Source of the DNA: Taudactylus pleione | Lineage: Eukaryota > Chordata > Amphibia > Anura > Myobatrachidae | Assembly: GCA_031769625.1 (NCBI GenBank) | Contig: JAUIMM010000115.1 | Location: 15,918,501-15,982,500 of the forward strand | Direction of reading: 5' to 3' | DNA: 64,000 nt | Shown here: in pieces, positions 11,131-22,345 of the stretch | How positions within the stretch are numbered: the stretch's first letter is position 1 | Layout of the letters: each line of letters starts with the position of its first letter | Program-made: the position numbers and the translations under genes | Notes under the pieces: model-generated | Database searches by the model: none | Told to the model about the DNA's origin: nothing | Seen by the model: only the letters and a program-made list of their open reading frames with translations

Positions 11131-11343
11131 GCTTGTGCTTTGAATAAGGCCGCTGTCTTTGTGCCATAATTGCAAGCAATAAGATGCTGTACTGTAAGCT
11201 GTTAGAGGATATGCCAGCATTTAACTAGAGTCCAAGTCTCATCATGAAAATATCTAAGTTTATTTAATACTACACGTGCAGCATATTAGCAGTCAAGTTT
11301 GCGACTTTTACACAAGAGAAAAAGAACCCCTGTGTGTCGCTAC
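11131..11343 (+). repeat. Local duplicated segment, copy 2, split by a hAT element
   Basis: This matches 10126-10335, and the continuation (10336-10395) matches 14965-15025. The break coincides with the hAT at 11344-14964 and its 8-bp duplication gtcgctac/gttgctac, so copy 1 is in effect the empty site. Confidence 0.8.
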
Positions 11344-11984
11344 TAAGGGTGTGCACCGGCCACTTTTCGTGTTTTGTGTTTTGGTTTTGGATCTGGATCT
11401 TTCTTCGTGTTTTGGATCTGGATTGGTTTTGCTAAAACCACCCTTCCGTGTTTTGGGTTCTGGGTTATGTGTTTTGGATCTGTATTTTTTTTAAAAAAGC
11501 ATAAAAACAGCTAAAATCACAGAATTTGTGGGTTTTTCTGCTCCTATGCTATTATTAACCTCAATAACCTTAATTTCCACTCATTTCCAGTCTATTCTGA
11601 ACACCTCACACCTCACAATAGTGTTTTTATGTCCAAAAGGTTGCACCGAGGTAGCTGGATGACTATGCTAAGAGATACGAGTGGGCGGCACAAACACGTG
11701 GTCCATCTAGGAGTGACACTGCAGTGGCAGACAGGATGGCAGTTTGAAAAACTAGGCCCCAAACAGTACATAATTCAAAGAAAAAAAGAGGTGCAAGATG
11801 GAATTGTCCATGGGCCCTCCCACCCACCCTTATGTTGTATAAACAGGACATGCACACTTTAACAAACCAAACATTTCAGCGCCAGGGTCTGCCACACGAC
11901 TGTGGCTAAAATGATTGGTTCGTTTGGGCCCCCACAAAACAAGCTGGCAATTAATCTGTCCCTGCACAAACTGGCTCTACGGAG

Positions 11985-12347
11985 GCAAGATGTTATCCTC
12001 ATCCTCCTCATCCACCGATTCCTCACCCTCTTCAGTGTTGTGTACATCCTCATCCTCACAGAGTATTAATTCTTCCCCTCTGGAATCCACAACCACAGGT
12101 CCCTCTGTACGTTCTGGAGGCTGGTCTCCCTGGAAGAGTTGATAATTCATTTTATGAACATCATCTTCTCCACATTTTGTGGAAGCAACCTCCTACGCCT
12201 TTCGCTGACAAGGTTCCCGGCTGCACTAAACACTCTTTCGGAGTACACACTGGAGGGGGGGCAACTCAGGTAAAATAGAGCCAGTTTGTACAGGGACCTC
12301 CAAATTGCCTCTTTTTCCTGCCAGTACAGGTACGGACTGTCTGACAT
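11985..12347 (-). pseudogene. hAT transposase C-terminal dimerisation region
   Basis: From 12347 to 12147 the minus-strand frame has the hAT signature PSSVYSERVFSAAGNLVSER, then RRRLLPQNVEKMMFIK. Past 12147 the coding sequence seems to continue into an acidic tail rich in Asp and Glu, ending near 11985. In hAT transposases this region dimerises the enzyme and holds the last catalytic Glu nearby. The central catalytic part is missing, so it is a remnant. The same tail is seen in the plus-strand hAT at 53483-53810. Confidence 0.8.
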
Positions 12348-12377
12348 GCCTACTTGGATGCTGTCATCGATGTAATC

Positions 12378-12838
12378 CTTTAACAGACAGACTCATGCTT
12401 GTCGCTGCTGCTTTGAGGATGCAGGTGCGGCTACAGCCCACACAATTCACAAAGACAGAAAAAAAAGAATTTTTTATTTTTTGTGGAGCGCACTTTGAGG
12501 GTTATACCACTGTTTAACAGAGAGACGCACGCTTGTCGCTGCTGCTTTAAGGATGCAGGTGTGGCTACAGCCCACACATTTCACAAAGACAGAAAAAAAG
12601 AAGAATTTTTTTATTGTTTGTGGTGCGCACTTTGAGAGTTACACCACCCTTTAACAGACAGATGCACGCTTGTCGCTGCTGCTTTATGGATGCAGGTGCG
12701 GCTACAGCCCACACATTTCACAAAGACAGAAAACAAAAGAAGAATTTTTTTTATTGTTTGTGGAGCGCACTTTGAGGGTTACACCACCCTTTAACAGACA
12801 GATGCACGCTTGTCGCTGCTGCTTTGAGGATGCAGGTG
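12378..12838. repeat. Tandem array, about 139-bp unit, in the hAT
   Basis: Three complete copies and a partial one begin at about 12378, 12512, 12651 and 12791. Each contains GCTTGTCGCTGCTGCTTT, a CACATTTCACAAAGACAG stretch, a poly-A/T block and GCGCACTTTGAG. The units are related to those of the larger array at 13230-14330, so the coding piece at 12841-13165 lies between two parts of one repeat family. Confidence 0.9.
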
Positions 12839-12840
12839 GA

Positions 12841-13165
12841 ATCTAGACGGGATTTGGAACCGGGGACACACTACCTCCATCAATTGTCTAAATCCCACTG
12901 CACTAATGGCGGATACCGGATGCATGTCTAACACCAACATAGCAGTCAAGGCCTCAGTTATACGTTTTGCTTCAGGATGACTGCTGTCGTACTTCATCCT
13001 CCTCGCTAGGGACTGTTGGAGGGTCAATTGTTTAGTAAAAGTAGTGGTGTTCCTACTTCCTCTCTGGGATGATGAACAACTCCCAGCAGCAGCAACAGCA
13101 CTAGGAGGAAGTGGTTCTTGATCTTTCCCTATTTTATTTTTATCAGAGAAAGTTTGGTCCTCCAT
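12841..13165 (-). pseudogene. hAT transposase N-terminal piece
   Basis: The minus-strand frame has an acidic and Ser-rich start, then HPEAKRITEALTAMLVLDM and VGFRQLMEVVCPRFQIPSR, which match the region before the catalytic domain in BED-finger hAT transposases. The same block is recognisable in the plus-strand hAT near 52020-52140. The frame then runs into the tandem array, so the last residues are repeat-derived. No BED zinc finger is visible. Confidence 0.75.
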
Positions 13166-13229
13166 TTATGTTATATTGATAAATACGTGCGGCTAAGGCA
13201 CACACAAACGCAGAAAATATTTTTTTATT

Positions 13230-14330
13230 TTTGCTGGAGAGTAGTGCACTTTGTGGGTTACACCACCCTTTAAGAAATGAGCCAGCCGGCCCTTTACTTA
13301 TGGGACACAGGCGCACGCTTGGCGCTGCTCCTTTGTTGATGCACGTGCAGCCACAGTGCACACAATTCACAAACACAGAAATGTTTTTTTTATTTTGTTT
13401 GGAGTGCCCTTTGGGGGTTACAGCACCCTTTAGTGGTCAATCCAGCCGTCCCTTTATTTATGGGACACAGGCACACGCTTGGCACTACTTTGTTGATGCA
13501 CATGCGGCTACTGCGCACACAATTCACAAACATAAAAAAAAAAATTTTTTATTTTTGTTTGGAGTGCCCTTTGGGGGTTACAGCACCCTTTAGCGGTCAA
13601 TCCAGCCGGCCCTTTATTTATGGGACACAGGCGCACGCTTGGCACTACGTTGTTGATGCATGTGCGGCTACTGCGCACACAATTCACAAACACAGAAAAT
13701 ATTTTTTTATTTTGTTTGGAGTGTACTTTGGGGGCTACAGCACCCTTTAACGGTCAAGCCAGCCGGCCCTTTACTTATGACACAGGCGCATGCTTGGCAC
13801 TACTTTGTTGATGCACGTGCGGCTACTGCGCACACAATTCACAAACACAGAAAATATTTTTTTATTTTGTTTGGAGTGTACTTTGGGGGCTACAGCACCC
13901 TTTAACGGTCAAGCCAGCCGGCCCTTTACTTATGACACAGGCGCATGCTTGGCACTACTTTGTTGATGCACGTGCGGCTACTGCGCACACAATTCACAAA
14001 CACAGAAAATATTTTTTTATTTTGTTTGGAGTGTACTTTGGGGGTTACAGCACCCTTTAACAGTCAAGCCAGCCGGCCCTTTACTTATGACACAGGCGCA
14101 CGCTTGGCACTACGTTGTTGATGCATGTGCGGCTACTGCGCACACAATTCACAAACACAGAAAATATTTTTTTATTTTGTTTGGAGTGTACTTTGGGGGT
14201 TACAGCACCCTTTAACGGTCAAGCCAGCCGGCCCTTTACTTATGACACAGGCGCACACTTGGCACTACTTTGTTGATGCACGTGCGGCTACTGTGCACAC
14301 AATTCACAAACACAGAAAATATTTTATTTT
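13230..14330. repeat. Tandem array, about 155-160-bp unit, in the hAT
   Basis: About seven copies, marked by the GCTTGGC motif near 13317, 13477, 13637, 13793, 13948, 14103 and 14257. Each copy has a CGTGCGGCTACTGCGCACAC stretch, an A/T-rich block and a CTTTGGGGGTTACAGCACCC segment. Copies in the middle are nearly identical, suggesting recent expansion or homogenisation. Confidence 0.95.
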
Positions 14331-14469
14331 TTTTTGCACTTGAGGGGAGCACCCCTGATGGACAGAGCACCCCCTGGACAACACTACAGCACCCCTTTAG
14401 GACTGGGACTCTGCACAGGACTTTGGAGTGGACACAGCCCCTATGGACAACTGACTGCACAACACAGTC

Positions 14470-14665
14470 CAGCCAGCCCCTATGGACTTTGAAGGAGTGG
14501 ACACAGCCCCTATGGACAACAGCAGCACAGCACAACACAGCCAGCCCCTATGGACTTTGGAGGAGTGGACACAGCCCCTATGGACAACAGCAGCACAGCA
14601 CAACACAGCCAGCCCCTATGGACTTTGGAGGAGTGGACACAGCCCTTATGGACAACAGCAGCACA
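14470..14665. repeat. Tandem array, about 68-bp unit, near the hAT end
   Basis: Three near-identical copies of a unit containing CCCCTATGGACTTTGGAGGA and GACAACAGCAGCACAGC. It is followed by CAGCACAACACTACAC low-complexity sequence. Open frames through it are not supported as genes. Confidence 0.9.
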
Positions 14666-15371
14666 GCGCAGCACAGCACAGCACAACACTACACTGCACT
14701 ACACTACTCTACACTACACAGCCCAGCCAGCCCTAACTCCCACCCTCCCTCTTCACTGTACACAGCCGAGTGAGAAAATGGCGCCGACGCGGGTACCTTA
14801 TATAGGATCCAAAACCCGCGAGACCCGGAAGGCGGGATGATGACGTTTTTCCTCGATTTCAGATCCGAGTCAGGCGGGAAAAGTCGAGCCTGACTCGGAT
14901 CGGCCTCAGATCGGGGGGGCTCGGGGGGGTTCGGATTTCAGAAATCCAAACCCGCTCACCCCTAGTTGCTACCCTGGTTTACCATACTGTACATCTACAC
15001 TTTTATAGCATCTTCTTCCATAAGCAGCAGATCTATACAGTACGTGATTGGCTCGCCAGTTACTACTTGCTATACTGTAGTGATTCCACACATGCGCAAT
15101 GACGTTTAGCAAGAACGACATCTGGTGAACATAAACCAGTATAACACTCTTCAGCATCTCAGGCAACTGTGCTGCGACTGCATATGTTACAAAGCGTGTG
15201 TATGAGATGCAACTAGCTAGTCGCGCTACATGACGAGAAAGAGACCGGTGCTGGTTATGGAAATAACCATTTTGTCCCCTGTATTTTCCACAACCAGGAC
15301 CGGATCAGAAAAGCCCTGTGCTGGTATTAAAATACAGGGGCCCTCTACGCATTTTGGCCCCTGTATTTTTA

Positions 15372-15922
15372 GGGGCAGATTCAATTGAGCGCGAGGTTTA
15401 GCGAGAGAAAACCTTGCACCCAATTTGGAATACCGCAGGTATGCGGTCTCCCGATGCCCGCAGTGTCCAATTTAAAAAATAGTGGTTGTGGGGTTTTCAG
15501 TATTCTTCACTTACCTGCCCAGGTTTCTCCGATGGTCTATATGTCTTTTGGTGGCCTCCCCTCTATCTTCACACACTGACATACTCACCCTGCTGCAGAA
15601 GAGCCGGCTCCTGATGCTGGATGCAGAAGGTAAGTAATTATGGACTAATTAAGCTAATTGGAAACTTCCAGTTGCTTAATTAATAGTAATAGGGTGTGCC
15701 ACCGAGGTACCAGAGCAAGTCCCACTGATTTTACCTAAAATTTACGATTTTCTTGAAAAAATCATACTTGCTCTGGAGGTGAGAGGAAAAAAAACCTCCC
15801 GGCTCACAAAATAAAAAAAAAAAAAACACGTACCTTATTGAATAGCAAAAATCGCTCACCTACAGGAAAAACCTCGCAGGTACGGGATTTTTGATATTCC
15901 TCCACCCAATTGAATATGCCCC
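15372..15922. mobile_element. MITE with GGGGCAKATTCAATTG ends
   Basis: The left end GGGGCAGATTCAATTG pairs with the right end CAATTGAATATGCCCC, and TTA flanks both sides (15369-15371 and 15923-15925). The 3-bp TWA duplication suggests Harbinger-type mobilisation. A sister copy, with the same GAGGTTTAG start and AAGTAATTA interior, is at 48526-49310. Confidence 0.8.
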
Positions 15923-16116
15923 TTAGAATCAGGACAGGCTTTAAATAACCTGGTGCTGGTTCTTAAAATACAGAGCTCCCTTCACATTTTTCCCCCTGTA
16001 TTTTAAAAACCAGGAAAGGCTGTACAGAGCCCGGGGCTGGTTATGTTTCTGGGGAGTGGGTGCATATCTCATTTTTTTGTTAAGAAAAAAGTATTTTCAT
16101 ATGTACACACAGAAAC

Positions 16117-17747
16117 TAGAGATGAGCGGGTCCAGTTCTCCAAGAACTGGATCTACCCGAATTTCCAGTTCCGAGGCAAGATCTGCGTCCAGCTCAGGTT
16201 TTCATCATCCCACTGTGTCGGATTCTCACGGGTTTTGGATTGTATAAAAGACCCTCCTACACTGTAATCAGCGCCATTTGCTTGCTGAGTCCCGGGCTGT
16301 CAGGACTGTGCTTCATCAACAAAGGTCCATCCATGGGCTGCAGCTTCATCCAGGGCAGGGGCTGCTGTGTCCATCCAGGGCAGGGGTTTGTGTCCATCCA
16401 GGGGTTTCTGTGTCCATCCAGGGGCGGGGGCTGCTGTGTCCATCCAGGGCAGGGGCTGCTGTGTCTATCCAGGGCAGGGGCTGCAGTGTCCATCCAGGAG
16501 TTTATGGCTCCATCCAGGAGCAGGGGCTGCTGTGTCCAACCAGGGCAGGGGCTGCTGTGTCCATCCAGTGGTTTCTGTGTCCATCCAGGGCAGGGGTTGC
16601 TGTGTCCATCCAGGGCAGGGGCTGTTGTGTCCATCTAGGGGTTTCTGTGTCCATCCATTGTAGGGGCTGCTGTGTCCATCCAGGGCAGGGGCTGTTGTGT
16701 CCATCTAGGGGTTTCTGTGTCCATCCATTGTAGAGGCTGCTGTGTCCATCCAGGGGTTTCTGTGTCCATCCAGGGGCAGTAGCTGCAGGGATGTATTCGT
16801 AAAAAATATTGTCACACTGTAAGTGGAAAACACAGTGTATTTGTAAAAAATATTGTGAAACTAAGTGGAAACGCAGTGTATTCGTAAAAAATATTGTCAC
16901 ACTGTAAGTGGAATATGCAGTGAATTTGAAAAAAATATTGTCACACTATAAGCGGAAGACGTAGTGTATTCGTAAAAAATATTGTCACAGTAAGTGGAAA
17001 CGCAGTGTATTCATAATAAAATATTGTGACACTTTTCAAATGGAATCTTTGCAAAGGATTATTTAACAGTCAATTGTTTTGGAAAGCACTACTAAAAGTC
17101 TTCCTGGTCCCCTTCTGGGATGAAAATCCACTCCCAGTAGCAGGTATGGCACTTAAGGATTTTTCTGAGGCAAGGACTGATGTGAATGAGTAAAATATTT
17201 TATGTAAATGCCCCCCCTCCCCTCCTCTCACCTTCTCCCTTATAAATTTACTTAAAAAATTTAATTAAATTTACTATCAATCAACCCCTCCTGTCCCTGC
17301 CTTCAACTACATACATACTCCAACTCCCTCAGGCCTCTTGAATAATAAAAACATTTGTTTCCTGATGAGCCATGTTGGAAGTTAAACTGCCACGTGTTTG
17401 TGCCACCCTCTGCTGCCGCATAGCTTAGTCAGCCAGCTAGCTTGGTGCAAATTTTGGGCCTAAATTGGAGGAAAACAGTATTGTGAGCTGTGAGGTGGTT
17501 AGAATTGACTGGAAACAAGTGGAAATAAATGTTATTGAGGTTACTAATACTGTAGGAACAAAAACAGGCCCATATTATGTGATTTTAGCAGTTTTTATGA
17601 TTTTAAAAAAAAAAATACAGATCCAAAACCATAACCAAAAACTAAAACTCACAAGGGCGGTTTTAGCAAAACCAATCCAGATCTAAAACAAGAGGAGATA
17701 CAGATCCAAAACCAAAACCAAAACACGGGGGTCGGTGCACATCTCTA
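16117..17747 (+). mobile_element. Non-autonomous hAT element
   Basis: It starts TAGAGATGAGCGGGTCC and ends GGTCGGTGCACATCTCTA. The 8-bp duplication ACAGAAAC is perfect (16109-16116 and 17748-17755). No transposase is visible. The interior holds a minisatellite (16340-16785) and about five diverged copies of an ATTGTCACACTGTAAGTGGA unit (16795-17035). It is an internally replaced relative of the 3.6 kb hAT copies in this window. Confidence 0.9.
16340..16785. repeat. Minisatellite, TGTGTCCATCCAGGG type
   Basis: Units of 20-28 bp built on GCTGCTGTGTCCATCCAGGG and GGTTTCTGTGTCCATCCA are repeated about 18 times with variation. Open frames on both strands across this block are repeat artefacts. 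Confidence 0.9.
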
Positions 17748-17920
17748 ACAGAAACATGCACGTATCTCATGGATATGTGCATGTTTCTGTGTTACTCTGA
17801 CCTGCTCAGAATAAACTCGCTATCCTGAAGCTGGTCTAATGTTTTTTGCGAGTTCTCAGGCAGTAATATGTGTGGGTGAAGCACTCACACTCTATTACAT
17901 TGCTTAAGTTCTATCTAAAA

Positions 17921-18243
17921 CAGTGGTTCCCAAACTTTTTCAAATCACGGTGCCCTAGTGTATCAGCATTGTTTTCACGGCACCCGTAAGCCAAAAGTTT
18001 GTTATTCAGAAATTCAGATTTTTTTTTAGTAAACTAGTAAAGTGAAGTAAATTGTGCTTACCTGTCATCCTTAGGATCAGTTATGTGGTGGTGGTGGACA
18101 GGTTTGTGCTTTTATTTGTCCACATATTTACATTACATTGACCATAAATAATTTGATTTGGTGCTGGACCACCAACCTGAGGCACCCCTGTAAGTGTCCC
18201 GAAGCACCCCAGGGTGCCACGGTGCACAGTTTGGGAACCACTG
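17921..18243. mobile_element. hAT-type MITE with CAGTGGTTCCCAAAC ends
   Basis: The ends CAGTGGTTCCCAAACTTTTT and GTTTGGGAACCACTG are inverted repeats typical of Charlie-like hAT MITEs. Flanks atctaaaa (17913-17920) and atctagag (18244-18251) are an 8-bp duplication with two mismatches. Confidence 0.85.
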
Positions 18244-18415
18244 ATCTAGAGAATCGGAAAACATCTGTATGTGAGATGCTTTTTTGCGAGTTATAGTAAA
18301 ACACGAAAAATTAGAGTTTTACTATAGTTGTACCCTATTACATTTGCAAGTGAGTAAAAAATGCAAGTTTAGCGATAAACTCGCATTTTTTACAAATTAA
18401 CAACCTACTACATTT

Positions 18416-18965
18416 GGCCCATAGTATATAGGCACATGCTGAAAAGGAGTTATGATGGCAGTTATGTGAGGAGAGGGGTATTTATAAATGATGCTGAACT
18501 TTATGTGTGTGAGCATACGGTATGTGTGTGTGTGTGGGGGTTGTTAAGGCATACTCAGAGGCATTTGTGTGTGCACCCATTGACCGTTTGCTAAAATTTG
18601 GTAAGTGGCCCCCCCACCTGAAATAATTACACATCCCTGCTCTAATGTCATTTTCTAATGCTGGGCATACACTGCCAGATAAAATGCCTGTCAGACCGAG
18701 AGACATTTTATTTGGCAGCCTGACACACTGCAGATATCACTGGCTATACTATACACTGTGAGATATCTCACAGCAGGGGCATTTTAAGAGAGAAGGGGGC
18801 CCGTGTGCAGCCTCCATTTGGGCCCCCACCTCTCTGGCAGTGTAGTAGATTCTGGCTTAATGACAGAATCTACTGCCCATGGGCGGATCTCCGGTAAAAT
18901 CGTGCCCATGCTTTATTCCCAGAGCAGCACTCTGGAGACTGCAGAAAGGTAAATATAACTAACAG
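18416..18965. other. No gene seen; possible short MITE remnants
   Basis: A GCTGGGCATACACTG stretch at about 18660 and GAGATATCTCACAG near 18760 look like pieces of a TIR-type repeat, but I could not pair ends. Nothing else is recognised. Confidence 0.35.
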
Positions 18966-19165
18966 TGATGTGCGGTCAGGTGAGGCAGGTGAGGCAGAGC
19001 CTTTCCTGTCATACTTAGGTGTACTCCAGAGTTTTGTCTATAAAAATTATTCAGAACGTTGTAAAGAAAATATTATAAATACATTGTCTTCTTTGTATTA
19101 TTCTAATCATTTTTATAGTCAAAACTCTGGAGTAAAAAGTGTATGGCAGGTGAGGTACATACAGT
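18966..19165. repeat. Fold-back repeat
   Basis: An inverted pair CTCCAGAGTTTTGTCTATAA (19025-) and TTATAGTCAAAACTCTGGAG (ending 19142) is separated by about 80 bp. Outside it, GGTCAGGTGAGGCAGGTGAG repeats flank the left side and GGCAGGTGAGGTACATAC the right. It is a hairpin-forming repeat, family unknown. Confidence 0.6.
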
Positions 19166-19880
19166 ACATTGCATGGGGTATAGTAAGCAGAATGATGACA
19201 TGGAACAGATTTGATAGGAAATATTGCTGGCAGTAAAGTATTACTAATATCGTAAACAAATGTAGAATATGTAAACGTCAAAAGGAGAGTTTATTCATGT
19301 TCACAATATTAGACAATACAGGGGTCCTGGTTCAGAGGTGGACACAATGTCAATGTCAGACATAGTGGAGCAACGTTTTTGCTACTGAGCATGTGCGGCG
19401 ATTAATTAGAGATGGCGGACACATTGAGGATTTATTTGCAAAGTGAGTGACAGGTAGTCAGCATTTGGGGGAGGTAAAACAACGCAGATGTCTGACGGGA
19501 ATGTTTTCTGGGTGTGCCCTAATGAGCCTCTGCAAATTCGTACGCAGCTGCACAGACCACGGTGTCTTAGGTGAGACGTATCTGAGGCAGCATAGCTGTT
19601 CAATGTGTGACCAATATATCATCTTTTGTATATAAGCAGTGGATGTGAGAAGCCGGGCGTCTCTGTGCACAAGACATCAGCAAGTGTCAGCGTAGCCTCC
19701 CACCAATCAGCTAGAAAAGTATGCTAGGACTTGTAGTTTCACAAGAGCTGGAAAGCCACAGGTTGGCCAGTCCTGATCCAGAGGCTGTAAACTTGTCACT
19801 TTCTGCAACTTTCTTTAACTAATAATTTTTCTGCAGGCTTTTATCTACATGATCATTGTGATCTGTGGGCTGGATTGTAA
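19166..19880. other. No recognised feature
   Basis: Short frames on both strands (for example 19447-19635 plus, 19406-19603 minus) have no domain signature. No repeat ends were found. Confidence 0.4.
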
Positions 19881-20055
19881 TAGGGCAGATGTACTAAGCT
19901 CTGGAAAGTGATAAATTGGAGAGTGATAAACTACCAACCAATCAGCTCCTAACTGTCATTTTTCAGACACAGCCTGTAGGATGACAGTTAGGAGCTGACT
20001 GGCTGATAGTTTATCACTTTCCAATTTATCACTTTCCAGAGCTTACATCTCCCCC
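19881..20055. mobile_element. Short fold-back MITE
   Basis: Two arms, AAGCTCTGGAAAGTGATAAA and TTTATCACTTTCCAGAGCTT, together with CCTAACTGTCAT and ATGACAGTTAGG, fold into one long hairpin. Related copies are at 42341-42482 and, interrupted, at 48509-49436. Confidence 0.8.
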
Positions 20056-20308
20056 AAAGTCACTTATCACCTGTACATACTAATAAAAAAAAACATTGGT
20101 ATCAGCTTCTACAAAAGTAAGTACAAGAAGCAAGAAAATCACCTACACTTAGTTTCTAATCGGAGTAAGAACCTTTCTTCTCAGAACACCAGTGATTACA
20201 AAGCATACTGTAGATTATATTCATATCCTTAATTAGTTTCAAGAGTAATAATTACTTGCCACACCTTATTTTACTCCTACATTATTCTATGGGAAAATAT
20301 ATTTATAC

Positions 20309-21229
20309 CAGGGCCACAACTAGGGGGGCCAAGAGGGCACGTGACCCTGGTGCCGAACTTGTCGGGGAGAGGCTGCTGGGAGGCTAGATTTGCTGCTCTT
20401 GTGGGTTTGGAGTGCATCCCGGCCTTGAGAGGCACAGAGACACCGTCAGTCTAATGTGGTGCTGGTCACAAGCCAATCAGTGCTCGTGGACCGGCAGCCA
20501 ATCAGCAGAGGATGCAGGTCCGTGAACTCCAATTGGTTCACGAGCGGCATCACATTACAATGATGGCAATATTGACAGTTCCCCAGCGTGTGACAGCCAC
20601 GTCCCACACCATCCCGAGCTCCCAACCGCACGGCCCTGGCAGGTAAGAGAAGGGATATGGGGGCCTTACTGTGGCTTAATGTAAAAGAGGCCTTACTGTG
20701 GTATAATGTGTAAGGAGCCTTACTGTGGCATAATGTGTAAGGGGCCTTACTGTGGCATAATGTGTAAGAGGCCTTACTGTGGCATAATGTAAAAGGGGCC
20801 TTCCTGTGGCATAATGTAAAAGGGGCCTTCCTGTGGCATAATGTATAAGGGGCATTACAGTGGCATAATGTATAAGTGGCATTACTGTGGCTTAATGAAT
20901 AAAGAGCATTACTGTGGCTTAATATATAAGGGGAATTACTGTGGCATAATGTGTTGTAAGGGGCATTACTGTGGCAGAATGTGATGTAAGGGACATTACT
21001 GTGGCATAATGTGTTTTAAGGGACATTACTGTGTGGCACAATGTGTTGTAAGGGGCATTACCGTGGCATAATGTGTTATAAGGGTCATTAATGTGTGGCA
21101 TAATGTGTTATAAGGGGCATTACTGTGTCACAAAACCACACACCCTTTTCGTCCTCTATGTTGTATTTTTTTGGGGGGGCACCAAATTATGGCCTTGCCC
21201 TGGGTGTCAAAAATCCTAGTTTTGGCCCT
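20309..21229. mobile_element. hAT-type MITE with internal minisatellite
   Basis: The ends CAGGGCCACAACTAGG and CCTAGTTTTGGCCCT are inverted repeats, and the flanks ATTTATAC (20301-20308 and 21230-21237) are a perfect 8-bp duplication. Between about 20690 and 21130 lies a minisatellite of roughly 15 units of 26-33 bp built on GCCTTACTGTGGCATAATGT. No coding sequence is seen. Confidence 0.85.
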
Positions 21230-21237
21230 ATTTATAC

Positions 21238-21703
21238 TATACATATGTTAAACAAAATAAACTGACTTCAGAAACTCACCTGAAAATATACATACTTTAC
21301 ATGAAGCTCTTCTACAATGCTCAAATGTCACATGGCACTTAACAAACCTTTTCATGGTGGTATTTCTTGAAAAGGTAATAATAAGATAGACCCACCTGAA
21401 ACACTAACATCAGAGTGTGTCGTGCAGTCTGTAAATCAATGCATTCTATTGATTTTAGTGCTCTTGAAATTCTCTTTAGTGAAGAAGTTAAATCTAGACA
21501 TTTTCATTGAGAACTGTGCATAGTGCCTGTAAACTAACTCTCCTCTTAAGTCTCTTCCTATGACACCTCAAAATAGGTAAAGTAAAAATAGAAATTGCAG
21601 TCCAGTTTGCATTATAGTTACTAGTGAGAGTCTATCATGTTTTCCAATTTCATCAATGAGAATAAATACACTTCTCACATTAAAAAACCCCCAGTAAATG
21701 TAA
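21238..21703. other. No recognised feature
   Basis: AT-rich sequence without a supported frame or repeat end. Confidence 0.4.
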
Positions 21704-22192
21704 AGGTGCGTACACACTAGACTATATTTAAAACGATTCACCCGATTTTGATTCATTGGAACGACAAATCATGTAAAACATGTCCAAATTGTGAGGGTCC
21801 ATTCACGATGCCGATGCACGTACCCGCTGGTCGTACATCGCATCTTCAGATCTTGCCTACAGCAGGCAAGATCTGCCAATCTCGTTCACGATCTTGTGCA
21901 GATCGTTCATGTGGTACTGACGATCTATCGCACGATCTATCGTCCATTCCGCATCACTTGACTGACATATCCCTGTACACGCCCAGTCTCCATTTTGGGC
22001 AGCACCGTGCCTTGGAAGTAGACGGACGTGATTCCTCGAGCAGCTGGCACACTTGATCGCAATCTATTATAATTTGATAAGTATAATGTAGTGCTGCTGA
22101 GCACCAATGTATCCACTGACCACCAATGTGTTTTAAGTGCAAACCCTGTCCACCAATGTCTATTATGCATGACATACCCACTGACCACCAAT

Positions 22193-22345
22193 TATTTTTA
22201 TTTATTTATTTATTAACAGTTTCTTATATAGCGCAGCATAATCCGTTGCGCTTTACAATTGGAAACATTGATAGAACAAAACAGGGTAATAACAGACAGA
22301 CATAGAGGTAAGAGGGCCCTGCTTGCAAGCTTACAATCTATAGGA
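22193..22345. repeat. Short interspersed repeat with TATATAGCGC...GCGCTTTACAA
   Basis: The segment runs from an ATTT-rich start through TTATATAGCGCAGC and GTTGCGCTTTACAATTGG to CCCTGCTTGCAAGCTTACAA. From memory this pattern recurs in many vertebrate genomes as a dispersed repeat, but I cannot name the family with certainty. Confidence 0.45.

Larger units (their letters stand above)
11344..14964 (-). mobile_element. hAT transposon, decayed, minus orientation
   Basis: Plus-strand ends are TAAGGGTGTGCACC and GCTCACCCCTA, matching the ends of the hAT copies at 16117 and 50728 (TAGAGATGAGCGGG and GGTGCACATCTCTA) in reverse. Flanks gtcgctac (11336-11343) and gttgctac (14965-14972) are an 8-bp duplication with one mismatch, as hAT elements make. 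N- and C-terminal transposase pieces remain on the minus strand, while the middle is replaced by tandem repeats. Confidence 0.9.
15250..18415. repeat. Old unclassified repeat carrying three later insertions
   Basis: Pieces at 15250-15371, 15923-16116, 17748-17920 and 18244-18415 read as one sequence once three flanked insertions are removed. Shared features are repeated CAGGAC...GTGCTGGT segments, a TCATGGATATGTGCATG hairpin and TAAACTCGC stretches. A related uninterrupted copy is at 59430-59910. I cannot place the family. Confidence 0.55.

Noticed and set aside
13230..14330. Regularly spaced repeats that could be taken for a CRISPR-like array.
   Set aside because: The units are contiguous, about 155 bp long, with no spacers, inside a eukaryotic hAT element. 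It is a tandem repeat.
16240..16900. Frames rich in Gly, Cys, Pro, Trp on both strands.
   Set aside because: They are translations of the TGTGTCCATCCAGGG minisatellite.
20690..21130. Short regular repeats of 26-33 bp.
   Set aside because: No unique spacers separate them; it is a minisatellite inside a MITE.
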